Positions 9,822 through 18,492 of a stretch of 64,000 nt of DNA are shown piece by piece (position 1 is the first letter of the stretch; every line of letters starts with the position of its first letter). The DNA lies in the NCBI RefSeq assembly GCF_000738265.1, contig NZ_JFCQ01000001.1, positions 124,001 to 188,000 of the forward strand, given 5' to 3'. Position numbers and translations under genes: made by a program. Under the pieces are notes generated by a model. The model ran no database searches. It worked only from the letters and a program-made list of their open reading frames with translations, and was not told the DNA's origin. The stretch comes from Corynebacterium jeikeium. GTDB lineage: Bacteria > Actinomycetota > Actinomycetes > Mycobacteriales > Mycobacteriaceae.

Positions 9822-11093
9822 CTAGTTACCCTTTTCCGCGTGGTGCGCCAGACGTACCAACAGGCGCAGAGCGTCCTGTGCCTGCTGCGCTTGCTGCATC
9901 TGCTGGGGGTCTTGGCTGTCGGACTCGGCCAAGCTTTTGAGTTCCTGCACTGCCTCGCCGATGAAGCCCTGGCTCAGTAGCCCTTCGGATAACTCATCCT
10001 CGTCGGGGATGACGTGCACGTCCATCAGTCGTTCGCGCTCATACAGGGCCGCGAAGGTCGGCGCGATCTTCTCCAACTGCTCATCTAGGTACGCAGCATC
10101 GTGGACAGACAAAGTGCCCACCAGCGCGTACTTCACCACGGTGGTGCGCTTCGACTCAATTCCCCCCAGCCGCTCCAGGAACTCGTCGATATCGGCGGTC
10201 GAGTTCACTGTCGCGTTGAGCGCCTTGAACGCCCAGCGCCCAACTGGCACCTCTTCCACCTGCACCTGCGCTTGCTTTTCTGGTCGCGCCGGATCCACTG
10301 CAATCTCCACCACCAGGACGTTGCCGGAGTTTGACTCGCCCCGCCCGTCCTGCTCAACGAAGTCCGTGACCTCCTGCGCCCCGGAGTACCACACCCGCGC
10401 CTGCGTCGCGTCTGCGTCCAGCGGCATTGTCGAGTGCGTATCCCCTAGTGCCACATAGTCCACCTTGCGCTCGTGGCATGCCCGGGCAGCATTGTCCACG
10501 TCGATGCGGTCGAAATCGTCGATCTCACCGAAAGAGCTCACCCCGCCATGCCCAACCAGCACGCGGATCCCAGCACCCTGGACCGGCTCGAGACCACTCA
10601 ATGCGGCCGCAACCAAGTCCTCGTCCGCGGTTTTTCCACGCAATGGGGCGCCGACGATCTCCAGGGCAGCTGCACCCTCTGCTCTACCACCACCGGACTT
10701 TGGCACCGCCACCGGCTCCGAATCCTTCAGCACGAAGACATTCGCCAGGTTGTCGAACTCCTCCCGGTGATACACACTCGCCGCATCCAGCGGATCGTGG
10801 TTTCCAGGCAGCAGAAATACGGGCACTGTCGAGCCCTTCAGCACGTCCATCGCACGCCCGTAAATCTCTGGTTTCAGCAGGTTATCGTCGAAAACGTCAC
10901 CGGCCACCACGACGGCGTCACATTGCCTTTCCTCCGCGAGCTCCAGCAACGCCTCGATCGCCGCCAGCCGCGATTCGTCGAAGCGCGACTGCGCCTCCCC
11001 ACTCAAAAAGTGGCGCTTCATCCCCAATTGCCAGTCCGACGTGTGCAGGATCCGCGCCCGATGCGCGGACGTTGCTGCCATTGCTTGTGTCAC
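9822..11093 (-). CDS. SbcD/YhaO-like metallophosphoesterase (DNA nuclease)
   Basis: This 423-residue calcineurin-like phosphoesterase has the metal-binding motifs in order: HTSDWQLG (D-x-H type block), VVAGDVFDD, LPGNHDPLD, LVGHGG and LGDTHS. These are the motifs of Mre11/SbcD/YhaO nucleases. The C-terminal part (about 280-420) is a capping/partner-binding region ending in a Gln-rich helix. The start is GTG at 11091-11093, overlapping the TGA of the upstream SWIM gene (GTGA), which implies translational coupling. An ATG lies four codons inside. It should form a complex with the coiled-coil ATPase encoded next. Confidence 0.87.
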   Translation of the reverse strand: MTQAMAATSAHRARILHTSDWQLGMKRHFLSGEAQSRFDESRLAAIEALLELAEERQCDAVVVAGDVFDDNLLKPEIYGRAMDVLKGSTVPVFLLPGNHDPLDAASVYHREEFDNLANVFVLKDSEPVAVPKSGGGRAEGAAALEIVGAPLRGKTADEDLVAAALSGLEPVQGAGIRVLVGHGGVSSFGEIDDFDRIDVDNAARACHERKVDYVALGDTHSTMPLDADATQARVWYSGAQEVTDFVEQDGRGESNSGNVLVVEIAVDPARPEKQAQVQVEEVPVGRWAFKALNATVNSTADIDEFLERLGGIESKRTTVVKYALVGTLSVHDAAYLDEQLEKIAPTFAALYERERLMDVHVIPDEDELSEGLLSQGFIGEAVQELKSLAESDSQDPQQMQQAQQAQDALRLLVRLAHHAEKGN

Positions 11094-12100
11094 GTGTCTG
11101 CCCTACCTGTTCTTTCCGTACTATTCGTTCCGTCCTCGCCGCTTACCTCGTCCGCAGTTTTATCAATCGACCCGGACAACCTAGCTTCATAATAGAACAT
11201 AGGTTCGACACTTTCTAAGGTTTCGTAGCAAACCTCCAGCTCGTGCTTCGCCTTCAGCTGATCTACCGCATGCCATGTCACCGACCGCAGAGCCTCATTC
11301 AAAGCCTTCTGGTCACCCTGTTCCATCCCGGATTCCCACCGCAGCGGCTCCCATTCGATTGGTTCCGCCGACGTGCCCCAGAATGCTTCCGAATCGACTT
11401 GTTCCGGCTGGTTAGCCTGCTTGTCTAAGCGTTCCTGTTCTTGCGGTTGCCTATTTGGGGACGCCCCCACGCCCCCGCCACCCCAGCCCTGCACCGGGCG
11501 CAGCAGCTCCTGTGGGTTCAGCCCCCGCCATTTCAGAAGGAGACTGGGGTCCCGATCCAGCCTCTCAGCCGCCGAGTAGGCCAGCGCCACCACGTGTTTG
11601 CAGATCGCGGACTTGTCCGGGCACGTACAGCTCACCCGGTTGACGTGCCCGGGATGTAGCAGCACCGATGCAACGTCCAAGCCCGGCGCGCCGCCACCCA
11701 GGAGGGAGCGGACATGCGAGCTATCGGTCAGCATCTCGTGGTGCACGAAATCCCTCTGCCGATCCGTAAGCCTGCGCAGATGAATGGACGTTTCAAACGG
11801 CTCCAGCTGCGAGCCGTGGATCAAGCCGGCTACGACGTTCTCCGCAAACTCCACGCTCAGGACCTTCCCGCCCCGGAAGTACTCTCGACCGCGCGCCAGG
11901 CGGCCGGAATCCGTCGACCTAGATATTGCCTCCATCAGCTGCGAACTAGCCCAGCTATCCTCACCGCGGATGTGTGTGCCGTGCTGATCCCTCAGGCGGT
12001 TCATCTCCTGGCGTCGTTTAGCTCCAAAATCGGCGAGCACCACGTTCTCACCCCAGGTCGCATCGGTGCGCGTGCGTTTCCTCGGCTGCTTGTTAACCAT
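11090..12100 (-). CDS. SWIM zinc-finger protein
   Basis: The 336-residue protein contains a SWIM zinc-binding motif, SCTCPDKSAICKH (CxC...CxH), around residue 170, followed by helix VVALAYSAAERLD. SWIM proteins of this type are found beside SNF2 helicases in actinobacteria and are thought to bind DNA or partner proteins. I chose the ATG at 12098-12100 because it overlaps the helicase stop by eight bases; the frame remains open 20 codons further upstream but that region only duplicates helicase sequence. The N-terminus is rich in Lys and Arg (NKQPRKRTRTD), which may contact DNA. A Pro/Gly/Gln-rich linker lies after the SWIM segment. Confidence 0.85.
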   Translation of the reverse strand: MVNKQPRKRTRTDATWGENVVLADFGAKRRQEMNRLRDQHGTHIRGEDSWASSQLMEAISRSTDSGRLARGREYFRGGKVLSVEFAENVVAGLIHGSQLEPFETSIHLRRLTDRQRDFVHHEMLTDSSHVRSLLGGGAPGLDVASVLLHPGHVNRVSCTCPDKSAICKHVVALAYSAAERLDRDPSLLLKWRGLNPQELLRPVQGWGGGGVGASPNRQPQEQERLDKQANQPEQVDSEAFWGTSAEPIEWEPLRWESGMEQGDQKALNEALRSVTWHAVDQLKAKHELEVCYETLESVEPMFYYEARLSGSIDKTADEVSGEDGTNSTERTGRADT

Positions 12101-15100
12101 CGTTATCCTCCAGCTGGGTGGACTCGCGCAGCTGCAGCAGTTCACTGAGCTCCGCGTCATCGAGGTTGGCGATCCACCCTTCGCCCGCGCCGACGATGTC
12201 CCCCGCCAGCTCGCGTTTGCTCATGATGATGTCGTGGATTCTTTCGTCGATGGTGCCCTGCACCACCAGCTTATAAACCTCCACGGACTTGTTCTGGCCG
12301 ATTCGGTAGGCGCGATCTGTGGCCTGGTCTTCCACCGCCGGATTCCACCAGCGGTCGATGTGAATCACTACCGAGGCTTCGGTCAGGGTGATGCCAGTAC
12401 CGCCCGCCCGCACCGACAGGATCATAATCGGTGGCCCATCGGCGCTCTGGAAATCGCGGACCATCTGCGTGCGCTTGCCACGCGACAGGCCGCCGTGCAG
12501 CACGGGAACCTCCACGCCGAAGGTGCTCTGCAGTTCCGGTGCCAGCATCTTGCCGAAGGTCGGGAACTGGGTGAACATCAGTACCTTCTTGCCTTGTTCC
12601 AGCGCCTGGCCGGTGATCTCGAAGATGCGCTCGATCTTCGCCGAACGGTGCTTCCCGTCTGCCAAAATCCCCGACCCGTCACCCGCAAAATGCGCCGGGT
12701 GGTTACAAATCTGCTTGATCTTCACCAATGCGCCCAGGATGTTGGCGCGCCGTTTGCCGCCGGGCAGCTGCAGGCGCATCTCCATGTCCTTAATGAAGGA
12801 CTCGTACAGCGCCGCCTGTTCCCTGGACAATGGCACGCGTTCTACGATGTCCTGCTTCTCCGGCAAGTCCAGACCAATCGCAGCGTCGCCCTTCAACCGG
12901 CGCAGAATAAACGGCTGTACCAGCCCACGTAACCGCCGCTTGGCTTCCTCATCCCCGTAGCGCTCAATGGGGATGGCCAAGCGATTCTGGAATGCCGCGG
13001 CGGATCCGAAGATCCCTGGGTTCGCGAAGTCCATGATGGCGTACAGGTCGCTCAACCGGTTTTCCACCGGGGTGCCCGTCAACGCAATGTGGGTCGCAGC
13101 TCCCAGCGAGCGCACCGCCCGGGACTGCTTCGTCGCCGGGTTCTTAATCGCCTGCGCCTCGTCGGCTACCACTCTTCCCCACTGAACTTGCTGGTAACGG
13201 GCAGTGTTCCGGGCCACGCGCCCGTAGGTTGTCACCACCAGATCCGGCTGCTTCGCTGTGCCCTCTAGCCCCCGAGACGTGGCGTCACCAAACTCCTCAT
13301 CAGCGAGCAACCCCGAACCGTGATCGACCAGGACCTCCAGGCTCGGCACGTGCAGGGCAGCCTCGGCACGCCACGCTTCCACAACGGTGGTGGGCGCAAC
13401 GACAAGGGTCGGACCTTCGCAGTCGTCGACCTCACGCTCCAAGGCCAGCAGCGACAGCACCTGCAGAGTCTTGCCCAGACCCATGTCATCGGCCAGGATC
13501 GCGCCGATGCGGTGGCGGTGCATCCAGGCCAGCCAGCTTAAGCCGCGGCGCTGGTGGTCGCGCAGCGTGGTTCGCACCGCAGCGGGCACCTGCACCGGCT
13601 CCGGAGGATCCAGTTGCGCCTCACCATCCAGCAGTCGCGCCACCCATCCGTCGGCAACCACCCGGAACTCATGGTCGGTATCGACCACCTCGGCGGCGCT
13701 TAACAGGTCGGCTTCCACAATGTCCCGCACACTAACGGTGACGTCGCCGACGGGCGCATCCTGCTCCTTTGTCACCTCCGCGAACCACTTGCGGGCGGCC
13801 GACAGGGCTTCCTGGTCCAGGAACACGTATTCGCCGTTGATGCGCACGATCGCTTCGGCCGCATTGAGCAGCTCCTGGCGCGTGGCCTCGTCGAGATCCC
13901 CGTCTGCCCCACCAGCACCGTCGGCACCATCGCCGCCCAGGCTGACCTCCCACGAGAAGTTCATCAGCTGGTCCATCCCCAACTTTCCCGATCCCGGTCC
14001 CTGCCCCACCGGAGTCGCCGTCGCCTTCACCCGCGGACGCACCTTGCCCCATTCGCGCGGGATCATCACGCCGAACCCGGCCTCCCGCAGCGCCTGCGCT
14101 CCTTCTTCTAGGAAGCTCGCGAGCTCGGTGATGTCCAGGTTCGTGCCCAAGGTCGGCTGTTCGCTCGGCAATTCTTCTGGACGCCACCATCCCCGCTGCT
14201 GTGGATTCGCGCCAATGTTGATCCACGTCAGCAGGCTACGCACGTGCGGGTTGAACTCTTTCCACGCCTCCTCTGCCCGGTAGAGGCCACGGATGATCTG
14301 CTCCCTGAGCTCTGCGTCCATGGTGGCAGGGTTGAGAGGCTCAAAGGGGCCACCATTCAGCGAATAGGCGATCTGTAGCCACCAACTCGGCGTAGCACCA
14401 CCTACTGCTAGATCGTCGCCGGCCTCTTCTTCCTGTTCTTCCTGTTCTTCCTGCACCTCCGACGGAGTAGACAACAGAAAGACCAGCTGCCCAGCCTGCG
14501 CTTCAGCCTCGCGCCGCCACTGCCCCAGGTTGACGACGGTGCTGGCTCCTCCACGTCGGGTGGCCGTGCCCGTCGCCAGGGCGCGGACGAAGTCGGAGGT
14601 AAAGTCGCCCAGCTCGCGGCGCAGGTGCGCCACAGCGATCCAGTGAGCAAACTCGTCGGCAATCCGCTCCACCACATCGGCGCCGCCGTTTCGCGTGAGC
14701 ACCCCAGGCACGCGCGTGCGGAATTCTTGCAGCACCCGCATGTGGTCGCCCGCCGGCGACAGAGTCCACCGGGGGAACCACTGATCGTCGACGCGTTCCA
14801 TGCGCACCATTACCCGCCCAGCAAGTACCGCTTCCTCAACGAAAGTGCAGAGCTGCATGAGAAATGTAACTTCCGCGCCGAGTCCATCGATCAGTCCAGA
14901 TTTAGTACCCTGCCCAGAACTAATATTATTATTCGCATACTCGCATAATTCCCCCATTAACCCAACAGATTCTTCGGGCGTTAGAGCCACCGCAGGAACC
15001 GGCAATTCCTTCACCCGCCCACGGGGCGTGGCCAGCCACATTCCACCCCGATTTCGCCACGGTCGGGACCCCAGGATTTCCATACAAACCGCAGGCAGAT

Positions 15101-15218
15101 CGCCTGATTCAAGTTCATCTATATCGAGCACCACCCCGTGGCCTGCAACGCGCTCTACCCACAACCACAGCCCGCCCGATGTGGGTGCAACAACGTGCAT
15201 CTGATGCGTGTATCCCAT
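12093..15218 (-). CDS. SNF2-family helicase (HelZ-like)
   Basis: This is a Swi2/Snf2 ATPase of about 1041 residues. The C-terminal half has Walker A DDMGLGKTLQ, the DEAQ box (VVADEAQAIKNP), ALTGTPVENRLSDLY (motif III), VLMFTQF (motif IV) and DRWWNPAVEDQATDRAYRIGQ (motifs V-VI). The N-terminal 500 residues are a bacterial SNF2-associated region with acidic low-complexity stretches. I chose ATG at 15216-15218 (MGYTHQMHVV); earlier in-frame ATGs (15305, 15368) have no ribosome binding site and would run into the putP promoter region. It heads a four-gene operon with SWIM, SbcD-like and SbcC-like genes. It is probably a DNA translocase in repair or defence. Confidence 0.87.
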   Translation of the reverse strand: MGYTHQMHVVAPTSGGLWLWVERVAGHGVVLDIDELESGDLPAVCMEILGSRPWRNRGGMWLATPRGRVKELPVPAVALTPEESVGLMGELCEYANNNISSGQGTKSGLIDGLGAEVTFLMQLCTFVEEAVLAGRVMVRMERVDDQWFPRWTLSPAGDHMRVLQEFRTRVPGVLTRNGGADVVERIADEFAHWIAVAHLRRELGDFTSDFVRALATGTATRRGGASTVVNLGQWRREAEAQAGQLVFLLSTPSEVQEEQEEQEEEAGDDLAVGGATPSWWLQIAYSLNGGPFEPLNPATMDAELREQIIRGLYRAEEAWKEFNPHVRSLLTWINIGANPQQRGWWRPEELPSEQPTLGTNLDITELASFLEEGAQALREAGFGVMIPREWGKVRPRVKATATPVGQGPGSGKLGMDQLMNFSWEVSLGGDGADGAGGADGDLDEATRQELLNAAEAIVRINGEYVFLDQEALSAARKWFAEVTKEQDAPVGDVTVSVRDIVEADLLSAAEVVDTDHEFRVVADGWVARLLDGEAQLDPPEPVQVPAAVRTTLRDHQRRGLSWLAWMHRHRIGAILADDMGLGKTLQVLSLLALEREVDDCEGPTLVVAPTTVVEAWRAEAALHVPSLEVLVDHGSGLLADEEFGDATSRGLEGTAKQPDLVVTTYGRVARNTARYQQVQWGRVVADEAQAIKNPATKQSRAVRSLGAATHIALTGTPVENRLSDLYAIMDFANPGIFGSAAAFQNRLAIPIERYGDEEAKRRLRGLVQPFILRRLKGDAAIGLDLPEKQDIVERVPLSREQAALYESFIKDMEMRLQLPGGKRRANILGALVKIKQICNHPAHFAGDGSGILADGKHRSAKIERIFEITGQALEQGKKVLMFTQFPTFGKMLAPELQSTFGVEVPVLHGGLSRGKRTQMVRDFQSADGPPIMILSVRAGGTGITLTEASVVIHIDRWWNPAVEDQATDRAYRIGQNKSVEVYKLVVQGTIDERIHDIIMSKRELAGDIVGAGEGWIANLDDAELSELLQLRESTQLEDNDG

Positions 15219-15391
15219 GGTGGAAGTTTTACCACGTACCCCAGACAACCTTCGCAGCGCAGAACTGTTCGCTAACGTGGATACGGAGTTGTGCGCGTCA
15301 CACATGCGCGCGCCTTCTGTACTTCGGAGCACAGAGAGCCCGAAAGCTGACGTATAGAACTTATACATTCAACTTGAGGAGATGACTGTTT

Positions 15392-16972
15392 ATGGCTGAC
15401 CAGACATGGTTTGTCATAGCCATGGTGATCTATCTGTTCATCATGCTGCTGATTGGACTTTATAGTTTCAACCAGACCGACGAGTATGAGGATTACATGC
15501 TCGGCGGACGCAACCTGCACCCCTTCGTCGCCGCTTTGTCCGCCGGCGCTTCAGACATGTCCGGCTGGCTGTTGATGGGCCTGCCGGGCCTCATCTATGC
15601 GACAGGTTTTGGCGGAACATGGATGGCCATCGGCCTGCTGATCGGTGCCGCCGTGAACTGGATCGTCACCGCTCCGCGCCTGCGCTCCTACACCGAGGTG
15701 GCGAACAACTCCATCACGATCCCTTCCTTCCTGGAGAATCGCTTTAACGACCGCAGCCACTTCCTGCGCATCGCCGCCGGCATCATCATCCTGGTGTTCT
15801 TCACCTTCTACGTAGCCTCCGGCATGGTCGCCGGTGGCGTCTACTTCGAGTCCACCTTCGAGGGCGACTACCTGACCGGCATGATTATCATCGCCGCCGT
15901 CACCGTGGCTTATACCTTCATCGGTGGCTTCCTGGCCGTATCCTTCACCGATACCGTCCAGGGCTGCATCATGTTCGTCTCCCTGCTCCTGGTGCCGGTC
16001 ATGGCACTGTTGCACATGGATGATCCGGGCGCGATCTGGACCTACCAGCTGGAAAACTCTTACGGCCTCGATTCCATTGAGCCGAACCCGGACTGGTTCT
16101 CCCTGTTTACCGGCGTTTCCTTCATCACCATCATCTCCAACGCCGCGTGGGGTCTCGGCTACTTCGGCCAGCCGCACATCATCGTGCGATTCATGGCGCT
16201 GCGTAGCCCGTCCGATGCCCGCGCAGGTATGCGCTACGGTGTCGGCTGGATGTTCCTGTGCATGGTCGGCTCCGTCATGGTCGCCATCATCGGCCCTGCA
16301 TTCTTCGGCATGGACCCCTCCATCGCCATCAATGACCAGGATAAATTCGAATCTATCTTCCTGGACATGGGTCGCATCCTATTCCACCCGCTATTGGCTG
16401 GTCTGATCCTGACCGCCGTTCTGGCAGCGATCATGTCCACCATTTCCTCTCAGCTGCTGGTTGTTTCCTCCGCGCTGATCGAGGACATCTACAACGGCCT
16501 GATCAACAAGAATGCGTCCGACCAGTCCCTGAAGAATCTCTCTCGAATCTCCGTGCTGGTTGTCGCTATCTTCGCCGGCGTGATTGCTCTTAACCCGGAG
16601 TCCGGAATTCTTGGCCTGGTCGAGTTCGCCTGGGCGGGCTTCGGCGCCTCCTTCGGCCCGGTAATCCTGGCTTCGCTGTACTGGCGCCGACTCAACGCTA
16701 CGGGTGCCGCCGCAGGTCTCGTCTCCGGCGCCATCCTGGCCTTCATCTGGGGTGGCCTGCCGCAGTTCGGCGTCATGGAAAAGCCGTTCGGCCTGTACGA
16801 GATGATCCCGGGCGTGGCACTGAACGTCCTCGTCATGGTCACCGTCACCCTGCTCACGAAGGCACCCTCCAAGGCAATTACCGATACCTTCGACGAGGCA
16901 GCCAAGCTGTCCAAGATTGCCGCCAAGAAGGACATCGACTTCGAGGAAGCCGCCGAGGTTACCGCCAAGTAA
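15392..16972 (+). CDS. putP: Sodium/proline symporter
   Basis: This 526-residue member of the solute:sodium symporter family has about 13 membrane helices and the SSS signature in the middle (GLGYFGQPHIIVRFMA). GASDMSGWLLMGLPG in helix 2 is typical of PutP, where it contributes to sodium and proline binding. The last 40 residues are a charged cytoplasmic tail. It should import proline with sodium as nutrient or osmoprotectant. The ATG has GAGGAG just upstream, and a strong terminator follows. The upstream 170 bp, shared with the divergent helicase operon, holds both promoters. Confidence 0.93.
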   Translation: MADQTWFVIAMVIYLFIMLLIGLYSFNQTDEYEDYMLGGRNLHPFVAALSAGASDMSGWLLMGLPGLIYATGFGGTWMAIGLLIGAAVNWIVTAPRLRSYTEVANNSITIPSFLENRFNDRSHFLRIAAGIIILVFFTFYVASGMVAGGVYFESTFEGDYLTGMIIIAAVTVAYTFIGGFLAVSFTDTVQGCIMFVSLLLVPVMALLHMDDPGAIWTYQLENSYGLDSIEPNPDWFSLFTGVSFITIISNAAWGLGYFGQPHIIVRFMALRSPSDARAGMRYGVGWMFLCMVGSVMVAIIGPAFFGMDPSIAINDQDKFESIFLDMGRILFHPLLAGLILTAVLAAIMSTISSQLLVVSSALIEDIYNGLINKNASDQSLKNLSRISVLVVAIFAGVIALNPESGILGLVEFAWAGFGASFGPVILASLYWRRLNATGAAAGLVSGAILAFIWGGLPQFGVMEKPFGLYEMIPGVALNVLVMVTVTLLTKAPSKAITDTFDEAAKLSKIAAKKDIDFEEAAEVTAK

Positions 16973-17001
16973 TCCAACCGTTTTCTTGAGCGAACCTTTC
17001 T

Positions 17002-17039
17002 AGCGCCGCTGCAGTCTATTACTGCATGCGGCGCTTTTT
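17002..17039 (+). terminator. Rho-independent terminator of putP
   Basis: Stem AGCGCCGC-TGCAG pairs with CTGCA-(T)-GCGGCGCT around the loop TCTATTA and is followed by five T. The start codon assigned to the next gene (ATG 17026-17028) lies inside the 3' arm of this stem. Confidence 0.85.
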
Positions 17040-17706
17040 CTTGCCTTCTTCCCACCTCACTCTCTTTCGCCCCGCCCCCTTCGCCATTTACTGCCTTCTC
17101 CTGACCGTGCTGGTCGCTGGTGTTGCTTGGGTGAGGACGCCACATCGTCACCACCCCCAAGATCAACAAGCGGTCACGGAATACCTGCAACGCATCCACC
17201 AAATTCCCGCCCGTCCCCGGGTGATTGGCTATTCGCGGGAACGCTTCGGCGATGGATGGGGCATGCAAGTCACAAACCTGGGTATCTGCACCACCCGCCA
17301 CCTGTTGTTGGTGCAAACCTTCGGAGGTTCCTCCGGCGGATGTGCCAGCAACAACGCAGGCGGTGAATCGGGGGAACGAAGGGGCGTCGATCCCTATACA
17401 CATCACGACATGGACCGCCAGAACGTCGACATCGACCACATCGTCCCACTAGCGGCGGCGTGGGACCTGGGAGCCTATGCCTGGCCGGAGGCACAGCGGC
17501 AAGAGTTTGCCAACGATACGCTGCGGAACTTGGTGGTCACGGACTCTGCGGTGAACCGGGAAAAGTCCGATGCCACGCTGAGCGAGTGGCTGCCTCCCGT
17601 AGACCAATGTGCTTATAGCGCACGCTTCGTGCGGGTAATCGGCGACTACGGCCTGGCTTTGGCAGAGGCAGATGCGCGCGCTGCTCGTGAAGCCTGCGAC
17701 ATTTAA
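17026..17706 (+). CDS. Secreted or membrane-anchored HNH endonuclease (DUF1524)
   Basis: The 226-residue protein has one hydrophobic N-terminal segment (about residues 13-34), acting as signal or anchor, and then an HNH/DUF1524 nuclease domain. The catalytic motif is DIDHIVPLAAAWDLGA, with downstream RNLVVTDSAVNREKSD giving the Asn and second metal site. Cysteines at CTT, CAS, QCAY and EACD may form disulfides outside the cell. Related secreted nucleases of Gram-positive bacteria degrade extracellular DNA for nutrient use. The ATG falls inside the putP terminator hairpin; the only later in-frame start (GTG 17107) would delete the hydrophobic segment. Confidence 0.83.
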   Translation: MRRFFLPSSHLTLFRPAPFAIYCLLLTVLVAGVAWVRTPHRHHPQDQQAVTEYLQRIHQIPARPRVIGYSRERFGDGWGMQVTNLGICTTRHLLLVQTFGGSSGGCASNNAGGESGERRGVDPYTHHDMDRQNVDIDHIVPLAAAWDLGAYAWPEAQRQEFANDTLRNLVVTDSAVNREKSDATLSEWLPPVDQCAYSARFVRVIGDYGLALAEADARAAREACDI

Positions 17707-17731
17707 CTTTGCCCCCTCGCTTATGCTCCGT

Positions 17732-17790
17732 GGTCGCTCTAGGTTCGCTCAGGGTTCGCTCTGCGGTAGCTCTGGGGTAGCTCTGGGGCG
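17732..17790 (+). repeat. Imperfect ~11-bp repeats in an intergenic region
   Basis: About five degenerate copies of GGT(T/A)CGCTCTRG run head to tail after the HNH gene. They lie in a 165-bp noncoding gap before the next gene. No function can be assigned. Confidence 0.5.
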
Positions 17791-17826
17791 TATGAAGCGC
17801 CCGGCGGACGTGCGGGAATGGGTGGA

Positions 17827-17864
17827 CTGTCAAAGTGACAAGTCACCTGCTGATCTGTCAAAGT
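17827..17864 (+). promoter_or_regulatory. Operator-like repeats upstream of the DUF2269-like gene
   Basis: CTGTCAAAGT occurs twice (17827-17836 and 17855-17864). The first copy is part of the perfect inverted repeat TGTCA-AAG-TGACA (17828-17840), and GTGAC-AA-GTCAC overlaps it. The second copy ends 7 bp before the ATG at 17872, so a protein bound here could block initiation. The regulator is unknown. Confidence 0.45.
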
Positions 17865-17871
17865 AGAGGAC

Positions 17872-18357
17872 ATGTCTACTTTAATTGTTGCTCTTCACGT
17901 TCTGGCTGCGATCCTGCTGATCGGCCCAGTTGCAATCGCTTCTTCCATGTACGCCCCGCAGTTCCGCAAGGCGCAGTCCGGCGACCAAGCTGCTGTCGGC
18001 GCGTTGCGCCTGGTTCACCGCATCACCCGCGCATACGGGTTCGTCTCTCTGCTGGTTCCAGTGCTGGGCCTGGTTGCATTCTTCACCGTCGATGGAGCAA
18101 TGAAGGAGCACGCCCTACACTTCGCCCTACTGCTGGCGATCGTCGCCTGGGGCATCCTTATCGCCCTGGTTATCCCCAGCCAGCGCAAGGGCCTGGTTGC
18201 CCTTAATGCTGTCGAGGCTGGCGACGCTCCAGCTTCCGAGGCTGAAGCTGCCAAGGCTGCGGACGCAGATACCTCCAAGATCCCGGGTCAGGCTGCAATG
18301 TTCGCCGGCATCTTCAATCTGCTGTGGCTGATCACTGCAATCCTGATGTTCATCTAG
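17872..18357 (+). CDS. Four-helix membrane protein (DUF2269-like)
   Basis: The 161-residue integral membrane protein has four predicted helices (about 3-24, 52-70, 80-102 and 141-160) and an Ala/Glu-rich loop (about 115-135). A conserved His (LHVLAA) in helix 1 and one in the loop after helix 1 (LVHRITRAYG) resemble the DUF2269/CopD-like group. The role is unknown. The ATG follows an AGAGGA ribosome binding site. The gene stands alone with its own operator-like upstream region and a strong terminator. Confidence 0.75.
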   Translation: MSTLIVALHVLAAILLIGPVAIASSMYAPQFRKAQSGDQAAVGALRLVHRITRAYGFVSLLVPVLGLVAFFTVDGAMKEHALHFALLLAIVAWGILIALVIPSQRKGLVALNAVEAGDAPASEAEAAKAADADTSKIPGQAAMFAGIFNLLWLITAILMFI

Positions 18358-18389
18358 CCAAAGAATTTTTTAGACGGTCGCTCAGACCG

Positions 18390-18417
18390 AAAAACGCACC
18401 CCTCGGGGTGCGTTTTT
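18390..18417 (+). terminator. Bidirectional-type terminator after the membrane protein
   Basis: AAAAACGCACCCC-TC-GGGGTGCGTTTTT is a perfect stem with A and T tails, so it can end transcription on either strand. Confidence 0.9.
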
Positions 18418-18450
18418 GTTTGATGGCGCTGGGACAGCCTTCTAGGGCGC

Positions 18451-18484
18451 AAAAGAGCCGACACCCCTACCAAGGGGCGCCGGC
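18451..18484 (-). terminator. Terminator of the DEAD-box helicase gene
   Basis: On the minus strand GCCGGCGCCCCT pairs with AGGGGTGTCGGC (two G-U pairs) and is followed by TCTTTT, immediately after the helicase stop codon. Confidence 0.75.
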
Positions 18485-18492
18485 CTTCATTG

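Noticed and set aside
7015..15218. Defence island or prophage
   Set aside because: Codon use and base composition look like the neighbours, and there is no integrase, toxin, transposase or phage structural gene. It is treated as a core repair-like operon.
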